DNA of 64,000 bases from Nemopilema nomurai (taxonomy: Eukaryota > Cnidaria > Scyphozoa > Rhizostomeae > Rhizostomatidae). The stretch is from the NCBI GenBank assembly GCA_003864495.1, contig ML133478.1:1787606-1851605 (forward strand), read 5' to 3'. Positions 1-10,568 of this stretch are shown here, piece by piece. Made by a program: the position numbers and the translations under genes. Every line of letters begins with the position of its first letter. The stretch's first letter is position 1. The notes beneath the pieces are model-generated. The model ran no database searches and was not told the DNA's origin. It worked only from the letters and a program-made list of their open reading frames with translations.

Positions 1-3000
1 TCCAAAGGAATCGTCTTATATGAGTCGTAAAGTGATTGTGACGTCAGTTGATTGGATGCCATAAATGGCAGTCGTAAGCTGATTTGTTAATTCTTCTGCG
101 CATGTGCGGAGGGTGAAGAAGGAACAGAGGATTTGCTTCTGCTTTATCTGGAGACAATGATAAAAGTCCGTTAATGGATTCCTGATTTGTTTGCATGGAA
201 ATTTTGAATTTCTTCTCTTCAGTTATCTAGTTACATGAAGAGCTGTACATTTGAAGTGTTGGGAGGCATTCAACTGAGTTGTACTCTCAGTATCGTTACC
301 AGCCTTGCTGTGAGAGAAAAATGTCCTTTCCAATCGTCATTATATTGCTGGTGTGATTGAGTTCTTATTAACATAACCAGAACACGATGCAGTATGAAAT
401 CGTTGAATCAAAACTGTTGGTTTGAAAAAGGCAGTTGCCATTTATGCACGGAAATGTTTCTATACAACAAGCCATCACACCCTGTATCAAAATTCTAATA
501 ATTTCTCTTAAAGCTGATTGCTAGCTAAGTAGATGAAATATGAATAATCGTAAGATTTCTCATTTTAAAAATAAATGATAAAAAAGTCGATTATCTGTTT
601 GCATGGAAAAGACATTATTTCCTTAATCTTCTTTCTCGACTTGAAATGTTACCTCGTTGAATAGTATGCCAACAGGTGATTTGAAAGAATGTTACTGGCT
701 CGAGTTCTTCATCATTACAATTTGCATATTAACAAAGCATAATCTGAATGCAAACATTTTTCTCATTCGAAACGATTGATGTTAAATGAACATATACCTT
801 GATGTTGAATATTCATTTTATATGTTTATTACGAAAAAATGATTCAAAGTCGAAAGTCTCTTGTTCAACAGAAATGAAGCTTTAAATGGAAAATATTGTG
901 TTCAACTTGCACTGATCAATGAATGAACGATCTTTTTACCTTCTTCAATGTCTCTTCAACTGCCGCTTTCTCAGTGCTCCTTTTTCCTTACCACCACAAC
1001 CGTCCATTCCTTTCGAGATTGTTTGTAGAATAATGTCGACGTGCAAAGGAATCGTCTTATATGAGTCGTAAAGTGATTGTGACGTCAGTTGATTGGATGC
1101 CATAAATGGTAGTCGTAAGCTGATTGGTTATTTCTTCTGCGCATGTGCGGATGGTGAAGAAGGAACAGAGGATTTGCTTCTGCTTTATCTGGAGACAATG
1201 ATAAAAGTCCGTCCGTTAATGGATTCCTAATTTGTTTGCATGGAAATTTTGAAGTTCTTCTCTTCAGTTATCTAGTTACATGAAGAGCTGTACATTTGAA
1301 GTGTTGGGAGGCATTCAACTGAGTTGTACTCTCAGTATCGTTACCAGCCTTGCTGTGAGAGAAAAATGTCCTTTTTAATCGTCATTATATTGCTGGTGTG
1401 ATTGAGTTTTATTAACATAACCAGAACACGTGCAGTATGAAATCGTTGAATCAAAACTGTTGGTTTGAAAAAGGCAGTTGCCATTTATGCACGGAAATGT
1501 TTCTATACAACAAGCCATCACACCCTGTATCAAAATTCTAATAATTTCGCTTAAAGCTGATTGCTAGCTAAGTAGATGAAATATGAATAATCGTAAGATT
1601 TCTCATTTTAAAAATAAATGATAAAAAAGTCGATTATCTGTTTGCATGGAAAAGACGTTATATCCTTAATCTTCTTTCTCGACTTGAAATGTTACCTCGT
1701 TGAATAGTATGCCAACAGGTGATTTGAAAGAATGTTACTGGCTCGAGTTCCTTCATCATTACAATTTGCATATTAACAAAGCATAATCTGAATGCAAACA
1801 TTTTTCTCATTCGAAACGATTGATGTTAAATGAACATATACCTTGATGTTGAATATTCATTTTATTTTATGTTTATTACGAAAAAATGATTCAAAGTCGA
1901 AAGTCTCTTGTTCAACAGAAATGAAGCTTAAATGGAAAATATTGTGTTCAACTTACACTTATCAATGAATTAACGATCTTTTTACCTTCTTTAATGTCTC
2001 TTCAACTGCCGCTTTCTCAGTGAGCCTTTTTCATTACCACCACAACCGTCCATCCTCTTCGAGATTGTTTGTAGAATAATGTCGACGTCCAAAGGAGAGA
2101 GTAAAGTGATTGTGACGTCAGTTGATTGGATGCCATAAATGGTAGTCGTAAGCTGATTGGTTATTTCTTCTGCGCATGTGCGGAGGGTGAAGAAGGAACA
2201 GAGGATTTGCTTCTGCTTTATTTGGAGACAATGATAAAAGTCCGTCCGTTAATGGATTTCTCATTTGTTTGCATGGAAATTTTGAAGTTCTTCTCTTCAG
2301 TTATCTAGTTACATGAAGAGCTGTACATTTGAAGTGTTGGGAGGCATTCAACTGAGTTGTACTCTCAGTATCGTTACCAGCCTTGCTGTGAGAGAAAAAT
2401 GTCCTTTTTTCGTCATTATATTGCTGGTGTGATTGAGTTTTATTAACATAACCAGAACACGCTGCAGTATGAAATCGTTGAATCAAAACTGTTGGTTTGA
2501 AAAAGGCAGTTGCCATTTATGCACGGAAATGTTTCTATACAACAAGCCATCACACCCTGTATCAAAATTCTAATAATTTCGCTTAAAGCTGATTGCTAGC
2601 TAAGTAGATGAAATATGAATAATCGTAAGATTTCTCATTTTAAAAATAAATGATAAAAAAGTCGATTATCTGTTTGCATGGCAAAGACGTTATATCCTTA
2701 ATCTTCTTTCTCGACTTGAAATGTTACCTCGTTGAATAGTATGCCAACAGGTGATTTGAAAGAATGTTACTGGCTCGAGTTCTTCATCATTACAATTTGC
2801 ATATTAACAAAGCATAATCTGAATGCAAACATTTTTCTCATTCGAAACGATTGATGTTAAATGAACATATACCTTGATGTTGAATATTCATTTTTATGTT
2901 TATTACGAAAAAATGATTCAAAGTCGAAAGCCTTGTTCAACAGAAATGAAGCTTAATGGAAAATATTGTGTTCAACTTACACTTATCAATGAATTAACGA

Positions 3001-6000
3001 TCTTTTTACCTTCTTTAATGTCTCTTCAACTGCCGCTTTCTCAGTGAGCCTTTTTCATTACCACCACAACCGTCCATCCTCTTCGAGATTGTTTGTAGAA
3101 TAATGTCGACGTCCAAAGGAAGTGAGTCGTAAAGTGATTGTGACGTCAGTTGATTGGATGCCATAAATGGTAGTCGTAAGCTGATTGGTTATTTCTTCTG
3201 CGCATGTGCGGAGGGTGAAGAAGGAACAGAGGATTTGCTTCTGCTTTATCTGGAGACAATGATAAAAGTCCGTCCGTTAATGGATTTCTCATTTGTTTGC
3301 ATGGAAATTTTGAAGTTCTTCTTTCAGTTATCTAGTTAACAGAAGAGCTGTACATTTGAAGTGTTGGGAGGCATTCAACTGAGTTGTACTCTCAGTATCG
3401 TTACCAGCCTTGCTGTGAGAGAAAAATGTCCTTTTTTCGTCATTATATTGCTGGTGTGATTGAGTTTATTAACATAACCAGAACACGCTGCAGTATGAAA
3501 TCGTTGAATCAAAACTGTTGGTTTGAAAAAGGCAGTTGCCATTTATGCACGGAAATGTTTCTATACAACAAGCCATCACACCCTGTATCAAAATTCTAAT
3601 AATTTTCTTAAAGCTGATTGCTAGCTAAGTAGATGAAATATGAATAATCGTAAGATTTCTCATTTTAAAAATAAATGATAAAAAAGTCGATTATCTGTTT
3701 GCATGGAAAAGACGTTATATCCTTAATCTTCTTTCTCGACTTGAAATGTTACCTCGTTGAATAGTATGCCAACAGGTGATTTGAAAGAATGTTACTGGCT
3801 CGAGTTCCTTCATCATTACAATTTGCATATTAACAAAGCATAATCTGAATGCAAACATTTTTCTCATTCGAAACGATTGATGTTAAATGAACATATACCT
3901 TGATGTTGAATATTCATTTTTATGTTTATTACGAAAAAATGATTCAAAGTCGAAAGTCCTCTTGTTCAACAGAAATGAAGCTTTAAAGGAAAATATTGTG
4001 TTCAACTTACACTTATCAATGAATTAACGATCTTTTTACCTTCTTTAATGTCTCTTCAACTGCCGCTTTCTCAGTAGCCTTTTTCATTACCACCAACCGT
4101 CCATCCTCTTCGAGATTGTTTGTAGAATAATGTCGACGTCCAAAGGAATCGTCTTATATGAGTCGTAAAGTGATTGTGACGTCAGTTGATTGGATGCCAT
4201 AAATGGTAGTCGTAAGCGATTGGTTATTTCTTCTGCGCATGTGCGGAGGTGAAGAAGGAACAGAGGATTTGCTTCTGCTTTATCTGGAGACAATGATAAA
4301 AGTCCTTCCGTTAATGGATTTCTCATTTGTTTGCATGGAAATTTTGAAGTTCTTCTCTTCAGTTATCTAGCTACTGAAGAGCTGTACATTTGAAGTGTTG
4401 GAGGCATTCAACTGAGTTGTACTCTCAGTATCGTTACCAGCCTTGCTGTGAGAGAAAAATGTCCTTTTTATCGTCATTATATTGCTGGTGTGATTGAGTT
4501 TTATTAATATAACCAGAACACGCTGCAGTATGAAATCGTTGAATCAAAACTGTTGGTTTGAAAAAGGCAGTTGCCATTTATGCACGGAAATGTTTCTATA
4601 CAACAAGCCATCACACCCTGTATCAAAATTCTAATAATTTCGCTTAATGCTGATTGCTTGCTAAGTAGATGAAATATGAATAATCGTAAGATTTCTCATT
4701 TTAAAAAGAAATGATAAAAAAGTCGATTATCTGTTTGCATGGAAAAGACATTATTTCCTTAATCTTCTTTCTCGACTTGAAATGTTACCTCGTTGAATAG
4801 TATGCCAACAGGTGATTTGAAAGAATGTTACTGGCTCGAGTTCCTTCATCATTACAATTTGCATATTAACAAAGCATAATCTGAATGCAAACCTTTTTCT
4901 CATTCGAAACGATTGATGTTAAATGAACATATACCTTGATGTTGAATATTCATTTTTATGTTTATTACGAAAAAATGATTCAACGTAGAAAGTCTATTGT
5001 TCAACAGAAATGAAGCTTTAAAGGGAAAATATTGTGTTCAACTTACACTTGTCAATGAATTAACGATCTTTTTACCTTTTTGAATGTCTCTTGAACTGCC
5101 GCTTTCTCAGTAAGCCTTTTTCATTACCACCACAACCGTCCATCCTCTTCGAGATTGTTTGTAGAATAATGTCGACGTCCAAAGGAATCGTCTTATATGA
5201 GTCGTAAAGTGATTGTGACGTCAGTTGATTGAATGCCATAAATGGTAGTCGTACGCTGATTGGTTATTTCTTCTGCGCATGTGCGGAGGTTGAAGAAGGA
5301 ACAGAGGATTTGCATCTGCTTTATCTGGAGACAATGATAAAAATCCTTCCGTTAAAGGATTTCTCATTTGTTTGCATGGTGATTTTGAAGTTCTTCTCTT
5401 CAATTATCTAGCTACTTGAAGAGCTGTACATTTGAAGTGTTTGGAGGCATTCAACTGAGTTGTACTCTCAGTATCGTTACCAGTCTTGCTGTGAGAGAAA
5501 AATGTCTTTTTTAGTCGTCATTATATTTCTGGTATGATTGAGTTTTATTAACATAACCAGAACACGCTGCAGTATGAAATCGTTGAATCAAAACTGTTGG
5601 TTTGAAAAAGGCAGTTGCCATTTATGCACGGAAATGTTTCTATACAACAAGCCATCACACCCTGTATCAAAACTCTAATAACTTCACTTAGTGCTGATTG
5701 CAAGCTAAGTAGATAAAATATGAATAATCGTAAGATTTCTCATTTTAAAAATAAATGATAAAAAAGTCGATTATCTGTTTGCATGGAAAAGACGTTATAT
5801 CCTTAATTTTATTTCTCGCCTTGAAATGTTACCTCGTTGAATAGTATGCCAACAGGTGATTTGAAAGAATGTTACTGGCTCGAGTACCTTCATCATTACA
5901 ATTTGCATATTAACAAAGCATAATCTGAATGCAAACTTTTTTCTCATTCGAAACGATTAATGTTAAATGAACATATACCTTGATGTTGAATATTCATTTT

Positions 6001-6420
6001 TATGTTTATTATGAAAAAATGATTCAAAGTCGAAAGTCTCTTGTTCAACAGAAATGAAGCTTGAAATGAAAAATATTGTGTTCAACTTACATTTATCAAT
6101 GAATTAACGATCGTTTTACTTTCTTTCAAGTCTCTTCAACTGCCGCTTTCTCAGTGAGCCTTTTTCATTACCACCACAACCGTCCATCCTCTTCGAGATT
6201 GTTTGTAGAATAATGTCGACGTCCAAAGGAATCGTCTTATATGAGTCGGAAAGTGATTGTGACGTCAGTTGATTGGATGCCATAAATGGTAGTCGTAAGC
6301 TGATTGGCTATTTCTTCTGAGCTTGTGCGGAGGGTGAAGAAGGATCAGAGGATTTGCTTCTGCTTTATTTGGAGACAATGATAAAAGTCCGTCCGTTAAT
6401 GGACTTCTCATTTGTTTGCA
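1..6420 (-). repeat. Tandem array A, 1.04-kb promoter-bearing units
   Basis: About six head-to-tail units, read by matching the CRE of each: TGACGTCA begins at 39, 1080, 2113, 3141, 4177, 5216 and 6260, giving periods of 1028-1044 bp. The array continues past the left edge of the window. Strand is given as minus because the promoter-like block in each unit points left. Units beginning at 2113 and 3141 have lost the TATA-like stretch next to the CRE. The last unit changes at about 6420 into the secreted-peptide segment. Confidence 0.95.
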
Positions 6421-6991
6421 TGGAAGTTGTGATTTTCTTCTTAATGACCATCTTGTTTAATGAAAAGGTATGCCTCTCTACTTTTAGGAGACTTTCAACT
6501 GATTCTCACTCTCAGTATCGCAAACAGTCTGCCTTTGAAACAGAAAGGACTTTCGCACGCAATGTTTTTGCTTACTTAACTTGCTTGCTTAATTGGGTTT
6601 GCTTTGCCTGTCGGGTCATTACAATAAATCAATTTTAGGGTCATTAAAAGGCTTTTCATCCAGAACTATTTCATTATTGCTTTTTTTAATGTAAGAACTG
6701 CACTTTCTGAAGAAGGAACGTAAGTTTTTATTCATCACCAAATAATTGAAAACCTGCCACAAGTCTTTTATTTGCTGATATTTTCAAATTTTTCAAGATT
6801 CATCTCTAAAACAGTTTGGGCTTTCAATGCAAATGATTTGGGTTTTTATTATTGGTCTTAGCACAGTATTTTATGAGTAGAGGGTTATTTTTAAATGCCA
6901 ATTTTAATTGAAAATTACGTTTCTAGCTCATTTTCCTACTAGTAATTCACTTTACATACAGCAATAGCCTGATATTTTTTCTTCTCTACAG
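6420..6991. other. Diverged unit and intron-like DNA before terminal exon
   Basis: AT-rich sequence. The first 150 bases still align with the 1.04-kb unit (shared CTCTCAGTATCG block near 6510). The rest ends in a pyrimidine tract and AG at 6990-6991, just before the terminal exon. An open plus frame from 6354 to 6638 crosses the array/segment junction but I see no protein family in it. The same stretch recurs before the terminal exons at 15.2, 49.6 and 63.5 kb. Confidence 0.6.
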
Positions 6992-7098
6992 GCATTGCAA
7001 ATGTCAAGTATGAAATGAGACACATCAGTATGGAATCGTTTGATTGCGAAATGAAGAAATTGGACGGGTACTTGACAGAGACTTATCACGAGTGGTGA
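6992..7098 (+). CDS. Terminal coding exon of a putative short secreted peptide, copy 1
   Basis: Exon-like block of 107 nt. It follows a pyrimidine-rich tract and an AG acceptor, enters in phase 1 (two bases, then ATT GCA), runs 34 codons with a single cysteine and ends YHEW-stop (TGA 7096-7098). AATAAA lies at 7125-7130, 27 nt after the stop, so this reads as a 3' terminal exon. The frame is open, but residues differ from the 15.2 and 63.5 kb copies (for example TETYHEW instead of TQPYHEW). I do not recognise the protein. The coding call rests on the acceptor, the preserved frame in three of five copies and the poly(A) signal. Confidence 0.6.
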
Positions 7099-7357
7099 GA
7101 TAAAGATATAAATTTACAGTTGTAAATAAAACGACGAAATACGGACATTCTTAACAGCAAGAGCCATTTAGCCAGCAACGAGTATTTGAAAATGGCCTAA
7201 CAAAAAACCTATAATATCTGGCTGAGATGGAAACGAAAAAGAAAACTGTAATATTTAGTTGAGGAGGATGGTTGGCATTTCAGATGCACAATTGAAGCAT
7301 CGGCTTTCATTGTTTTAGGAAAGTGGACAAGGCGATGGAAGAGAAGTTGCAGACGTT

Positions 7358-7363
7358 CACGTG
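7358..7363 (+). promoter_or_regulatory. E-box (CACGTG) upstream of signal-peptide exon, copy 1
   Basis: CACGTG within the conserved string GACGTTCACGTGACAC. All five copies of the module keep it (also 15564, 31082, 49972 and 63836), always 36-37 bases before the ATG. E-boxes bind basic helix-loop-helix factors. That it regulates this exon is inference from position and conservation; it could lie in the transcribed leader. Confidence 0.45.
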
Positions 7364-7399
7364 ACACTAAAAGCCAACTGACCAGGGCTGTTGAATCAA

Positions 7400-7459
7400 A
7401 TGAAATGTCAAAATGTGCTTTTTGTTGTTGTTGAGGCGGTTCAGGTGTTGATGCTTGAG
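7400..7459 (+). CDS. Signal-peptide first exon, copy 1
   Basis: ATG at 7400 opens 20 codons beginning MKCQN, then a run dominated by Val, Leu and Phe, ending at GAG followed by a GTAAGA donor (7460-7465). This is the n-region plus h-region of a signal peptide. Two acidic residues interrupt the hydrophobic core compared with the 15.6 and 63.9 kb copies. One base is missing at the splice site (60 nt rather than 61), which alters the exon phase. The copy is probably degrading. It lies 270 bp after the poly(A) signal of the preceding terminal exon. Confidence 0.5.
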
Positions 7460-7607
7460 GTAAGATTTTCATTTTCCCATGTCTGGATTTTTATATGGGC
7501 ATTCATCTTTCTGTCTATAAGAACACAAATCATTTTCCATTTACAGACAGCATGATCTTATTTCTATCTCCTTAAATCTCAACTTGAATGATTAAAAATG
7601 TTGTTGA
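7460..7607. other. Intron-like DNA after signal-peptide exon
   Basis: Begins with the GTAAGA donor. It has lost several hundred bases compared with the 15.7-16.4 kb copy: the sequence jumps from the intron start directly to the block with TTTACAG before ACAGCATGATC, which lies about 700 bp downstream in the other copies. Confidence 0.5.
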
Positions 7608-7847
7608 CTAATCGTGGTGTATGTAGTGCATGCTTGCCCCTTCTGCTTTTAACATTTGAATGAGCATATTTCGACAAGACCATCTCAATGCCAACTTACT
7701 CCGAATCCTGTTTGGTGTATGAGATAATTGCGTCCAAGTTACATAGGCACTCTTCTTATTCTTCCATGTCTCTTCAAATCCATGCTTTGATTGAATTTTT
7801 CCAACTTCATAAAGACCGTCATCTCCTTCGAGGTTATATACAAACAA
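7608..7847 (-). CDS. Unidentified minus-strand ORF (exon-like, possibly a deletion fusion)
   Basis: Open frame of 79 codons, Lys/Ser-rich with a GDDGLYEVGK start region and a TPNRIRSKLALR block. The N-terminal half matches diverged minus frames near 16.86, 32.35 and 51.2 kb (EDDG.DEVER). The C-terminal half matches the frame at 16428-16616 (TPNRIRSKLALR). In those copies the two halves are separated by about 200 bp of AT-rich DNA, so this continuous ORF may have arisen by an intervening deletion. No family recognised. Confidence 0.35.
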   Translation of the reverse strand: MFVYNLEGDDGLYEVGKIQSKHGFEETWKNKKSAYVTWTQLSHTPNRIRSKLALRWSCRNMLIQMLKAEGASMHYIHHD

Positions 7848-8264
7848 AAGATTAATTATGTGAAAGTACTCTTATATAGGCTACGTTATTATTGCAATTG
7901 TAGAGGAATCATGCTATTCGATAGCTCATTCGTTGCTGATTCTGCACTTTTCCGTTAGCATCACACATTATGACTCCAAGACACAAAATGACAAACTGCG
8001 GCTTCTTTGGGCGCTTGAGTATGAATCAAATTTTGTTTGAAATAGCGCTTAGTAAATAACTAAGGAAAATCTTCAAAATATGTTATTTGGGTGGTCAAGT
8101 AAATTGTCCTTCAAAGGAATCATTTGGGAGCTCACCCGAACTAGCTGGTTTCGAATTGTCTGCAGAGTTTTTGACGGGTGCTGTCCCTAACGTCATTTAG
8201 GTCATTATTCTAAGAAATCTGAATCTTTAGGCAATAATCGCACGGGGCAAAACGCGGGTAGCAG
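7848..8264. other. Diverged promoter-like unit and spacer
   Basis: Contains a weak relic of the CCAAT-bearing block (ATTCGTTGCTGATTCTGC near 7930) with no intact CRE. The rest is AT-rich DNA aligning with 17.5-17.8, 33.0-33.3 and 51.9-52.1 kb. Confidence 0.4.
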
Positions 8265-8543
8265 TCAAAGACAGCTAGCTGGTATTCTATCGACGGTATA
8301 GATCCTTTGCAATCTTTCCTCCAGATGTCTGGTGGTTGTTGCGGTACTTGATGCCGTTGGCTTTTGGCCTGATAATTTGCCTGGGAGACAATGCTCTACT
8401 ACCTTCTTGGTGAACTTCTCAATGAATATCACCTTGGCTGTTTTAGTTAAAAGTTTCCATTCACACCTAAGGTTTGCTTTATGGAATGGAAGACTTTCAG
8501 CTGATAATTGATTATTTTTGGTAAGATATTCTCTCCGTTGCAT
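8265..8543 (-). CDS. Second exon of putative two-exon minus-strand gene, copy 1
   Basis: Open minus frame, one of four paralogues (others at 17814-18083, 33346-33615 and 52141-52461). Conserved blocks in order: LSAESLPFHKA, RCEWKLLTKTA, EKFTKK, EHCLPGKL, then a Ser/Thr-rich stretch and RHLEER. The protein is basic, has two cysteines and no evident membrane segment. A branch-point-like CTAAC and an AG lie just upstream, and the frame fits phase 0 with the exon at 8964-9047 about 420 bp away. One A is missing near the start relative to the other copies, so the first residues here differ. Family unknown. Confidence 0.5.
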   Translation of the reverse strand: MQRREYLTKNNQLSAESLPFHKANLRCEWKLLTKTAKVIFIEKFTKKVVEHCLPGKLSGQKPTASSTATTTRHLEERLQRIYTVDRIPASCL

Positions 8544-8963
8544 GCCATTGGTTAGTGTTATGAAATTCGATGTTGGGATATTTCCAATGTTGAGTCATCG
8601 GTTGCTGGTAGCTGGATTTCCTTATTATGGGCTGAAGAGTCGTGTGTAATCTTTTGCTATCTAATCATTCGATACGGTGCTGGTTTTTCACAGAATGTCC
8701 CATTTATAAGTAGCATGTTTGTGTGGTAAAACTCTTGGCGGACCATTGACTGTTTAATAATACTAAATAAAATTCATTGAAAACTGTGTCATTTCTAGTT
8801 GACTTTACCAGATTGTACTGTCTGGAAATGATTTCAGTCTTTAACCAGCTTTGGATCAAAGCTAACTTCACCTATTTCGATAGCATTACTAATAATGCTA
8901 TCTTCTTTTTTACTGATAACTATTTTACCGACATGACAGATAACTAGACTCAGTTACACTTAC
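8544..8963 (-). other. Putative intron of the two-exon minus-strand gene, copy 1
   Basis: About 420 bp between the GTAAGT donor (ACTTAC on plus, 8958-8963) and the conserved open frame. Length and sequence are matched by copies at 18.1-18.5, 33.6-34.0 and 52.5-52.86 kb. Contains an imperfect palindrome around GATAGCATTACTAATAATGC near 8880-8905, kept in the 18.4 kb copy. Confidence 0.45.
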
Positions 8964-9047
8964 CTGTGACAATCGTACTCCTTCTTTATTGTCTTTCTGG
9001 AGATCAATTAAAACACAATTCTCTGAGAGAGCCCCTTTTATGGCCAT
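8964..9047 (-). CDS. First coding exon (28 codons), minus-strand gene, copy 1
   Basis: ATG at 9047 with purine at -3 and G at +4, then 28 codons (MAIKGALSENC...) ending exactly at a GTAAGT donor. Copies at 18500-18583 (28 codons) and 52863-52952 (30 codons) keep the frame and the donor despite many substitutions; the 34030-34113 copy is broken. It lies 64 bp downstream of a TATAAA box and 86 bp from the CRE, the expected place for a first exon. Conserved core ALSEN, then acidic and basic residues (QKDNKEG). Product unknown; no signal peptide. Confidence 0.6.
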
Positions 9048-9110
9048 CACAATCGTCCACCCTCTTCGAGATTGTTTTAAGACTGTAGTCGGCGTCCAAA
9101 AGAATCATCC

Positions 9111-9201
9111 TTTATAAGCCATAAATTGATTGTGACGTCAATTGATTGGATGCCATAAATGGCAGTCGTATGCTGATTGGTTGTTTCTTCTGCGCATGGG
9201 C
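9111..9201 (-). promoter_or_regulatory. Promoter with TATA, CRE, two CCAAT boxes and NRF1-like site
   Basis: Read on the minus strand, transcription going left: NRF1-like CGCATGGGC complement (9191-9201), CCAAT (9176-9180), CCAAT (9145-9149), perfect CRE TGACGTCA (9133-9140), perfect TATAAA (9111-9116), then the exon with ATG at 9047. Spacing of 17 bp between CRE and TATA suits a core promoter, with a start site expected near 9080-9088. The surrounding DNA has diverged from the 1.04-kb units but these boxes have not, which supports function. Confidence 0.65.
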
Positions 9202-10244
9202 AAAGGATAAGTAACAGAGGATTTGCTTATCCTGCTTTTGAAGAAATTAAAAAAGCACGATAATGGATTCCTCATTTGCTTCCATGGAAATTTTGAAGTT
9301 CTACCTTTGAATGATCTTGTTACATGAAGATCTATACATTTGAAGATTAGAAAGGCATTCAACTGAGTCGTACTCTTATTATAAGTGACAGTCTGGTTTT
9401 AAGTTTCTTCTCACGGCATTATTTTGCTTGTGTCTTGGATTTGATTGGCAAAATCAGACGACGTTGCAGTTGAAAATCATCGAATCAAAACTGTTGATTT
9501 GAAAAAAGGTATTCCTGATATATACATTAAAATCTTTAAAACCACAAGCAATCACCTTTATCAACGTTTCTTTGCGCTTGCTAAGTAGATTAAAAATGCA
9601 TAATCAGTGCGATCACTAATTTGAAGATGCTTGATAAAAATGTCGATTATCTGTTCTTATAGACATTATCCCCTTATCTCGCTTCTTCATTTGAAAAGAT
9701 TCCTCGTTTAAAAGTATGCAAACTAGCGTTTTGAGAAAATGTTGCTGGGTCAATTTTCTTTAACACTACATTTTCCGCATCAATGAAGCATAATTTTAAT
9801 GAAACCTTTTTCTTATTCAATACGATTGATGGCAAAATGAACACATGCCTTGATGTTGAATATTCATTTTCAACCAAATCAATCTAGATTTGGGTAGTCT
9901 TCAGGATTTCATAACCACAAGAGTCAAAATTGGCAGGACACGTCTAAAATGAAAATTTAGAGTTATTGTTGATGTTCTACTGTAAAGGGAATGAATCTGA
10001 GATATAATCCTTGTAGCAAATCTTTAATGCTTTGTCGACGATCCTTCGACGGTCAGTAAACAAGAAAGAACACCTTACTGTCATAATTAGAATTATTACA
10101 AACAGGCTGCTATTCATTGCTTTTAAGGCAACATAAATGTCTGATGGTACATTTTATCATTGGAAGTTTTTATTCATTTTTCTGTGTAGAACTGATGATT
10201 GAAAACCTTTAATCTTTTTCTTTTATTTTTAATCGAAATCATGG
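9202..10244. repeat. Diverged copy of the 1.04-kb unit
   Basis: Aligns along its length with the array unit at much lower identity (CATTCAACTGAGT near 9355, GATGTTGAATATTCATTTT near 9853). It has a conserved block containing TTTGTCGACGATCC at about 10032, repeated near 19655 and 35315. No gene is supported, although short minus frames exist. Confidence 0.6.
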
Positions 10245-10511
10245 TCAACATGCAATTGGGAAAGAAAATAGTGAATATGGTAGAGGCATGATCTGTTGTG
10301 CCTTGTCATACAGTTTCTTGTACTTTCTAAATATAAGTATAATTGACATCATTTCTTTGAGGTATTCTTCATGTAATGAGGCTGTGTCTCCATAATAATC
10401 ACGGATATCATCAATATCCCAATAGATTCCTGGTACATATTTACCTACCGATACGTTGATGTATATGGGCTAAACGTTCAGCGTAGCCTGCCAAAAATTT
10501 GTCAGAATGCT
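10245..10511 (-). pseudogene. Minus-strand gene relic with shared frameshift, copy 1
   Basis: Two abutting open stretches. The first, after a pyrimidine tract and TTAG acceptor, reads LAGYAERLAHIH in one frame. The second reads YWDIDDIRDYYGD...KYKKLYDKAQ...PLPYSLFSFP and stops at 10245-10247 in another. They are separated by a one-base shift at GGTAGGTAAATATG. The copies at 19.9 and 35.5 kb have the same shift. Codon-like conservation in the second half is strong between copies. Either an ancestral coding exon was already frameshifted before duplication, or there is splicing I cannot resolve. Family not recognised. Confidence 0.45.
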
Positions 10512-10568
10512 CTAAGCCGAGAAAATATCAGATATTTCCTTCGAAAGTGAATTTTGACTCTAGTGTGA

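Noticed and set aside
39..100. Similarity of CRE plus reverse CCAAT to the MHC class II X2-Y module
   Set aside because: No X1 or S box with the required spacing, and a TATA-like box is present. Generic CREB/NF-Y sites explain it.
700..720. GGCTCGAGTTC as a tRNA B-box
   Set aside because: No A-box at proper distance and no cloverleaf can be folded around it.
1..6420. CRISPR-like or bacterial repeat interpretation
   Set aside because: Units are 1.04 kb with no short repeats separated by unique spacers, and the eukaryotic splice and promoter signals exclude it.
10430..10450. GTAAAT...CCAG read as a 15-nt intron restoring the frame of the LAGYAERLA/DIDDI gene
   Set aside because: Far below any functional intron length, and removing it does not restore the observed reading frame.
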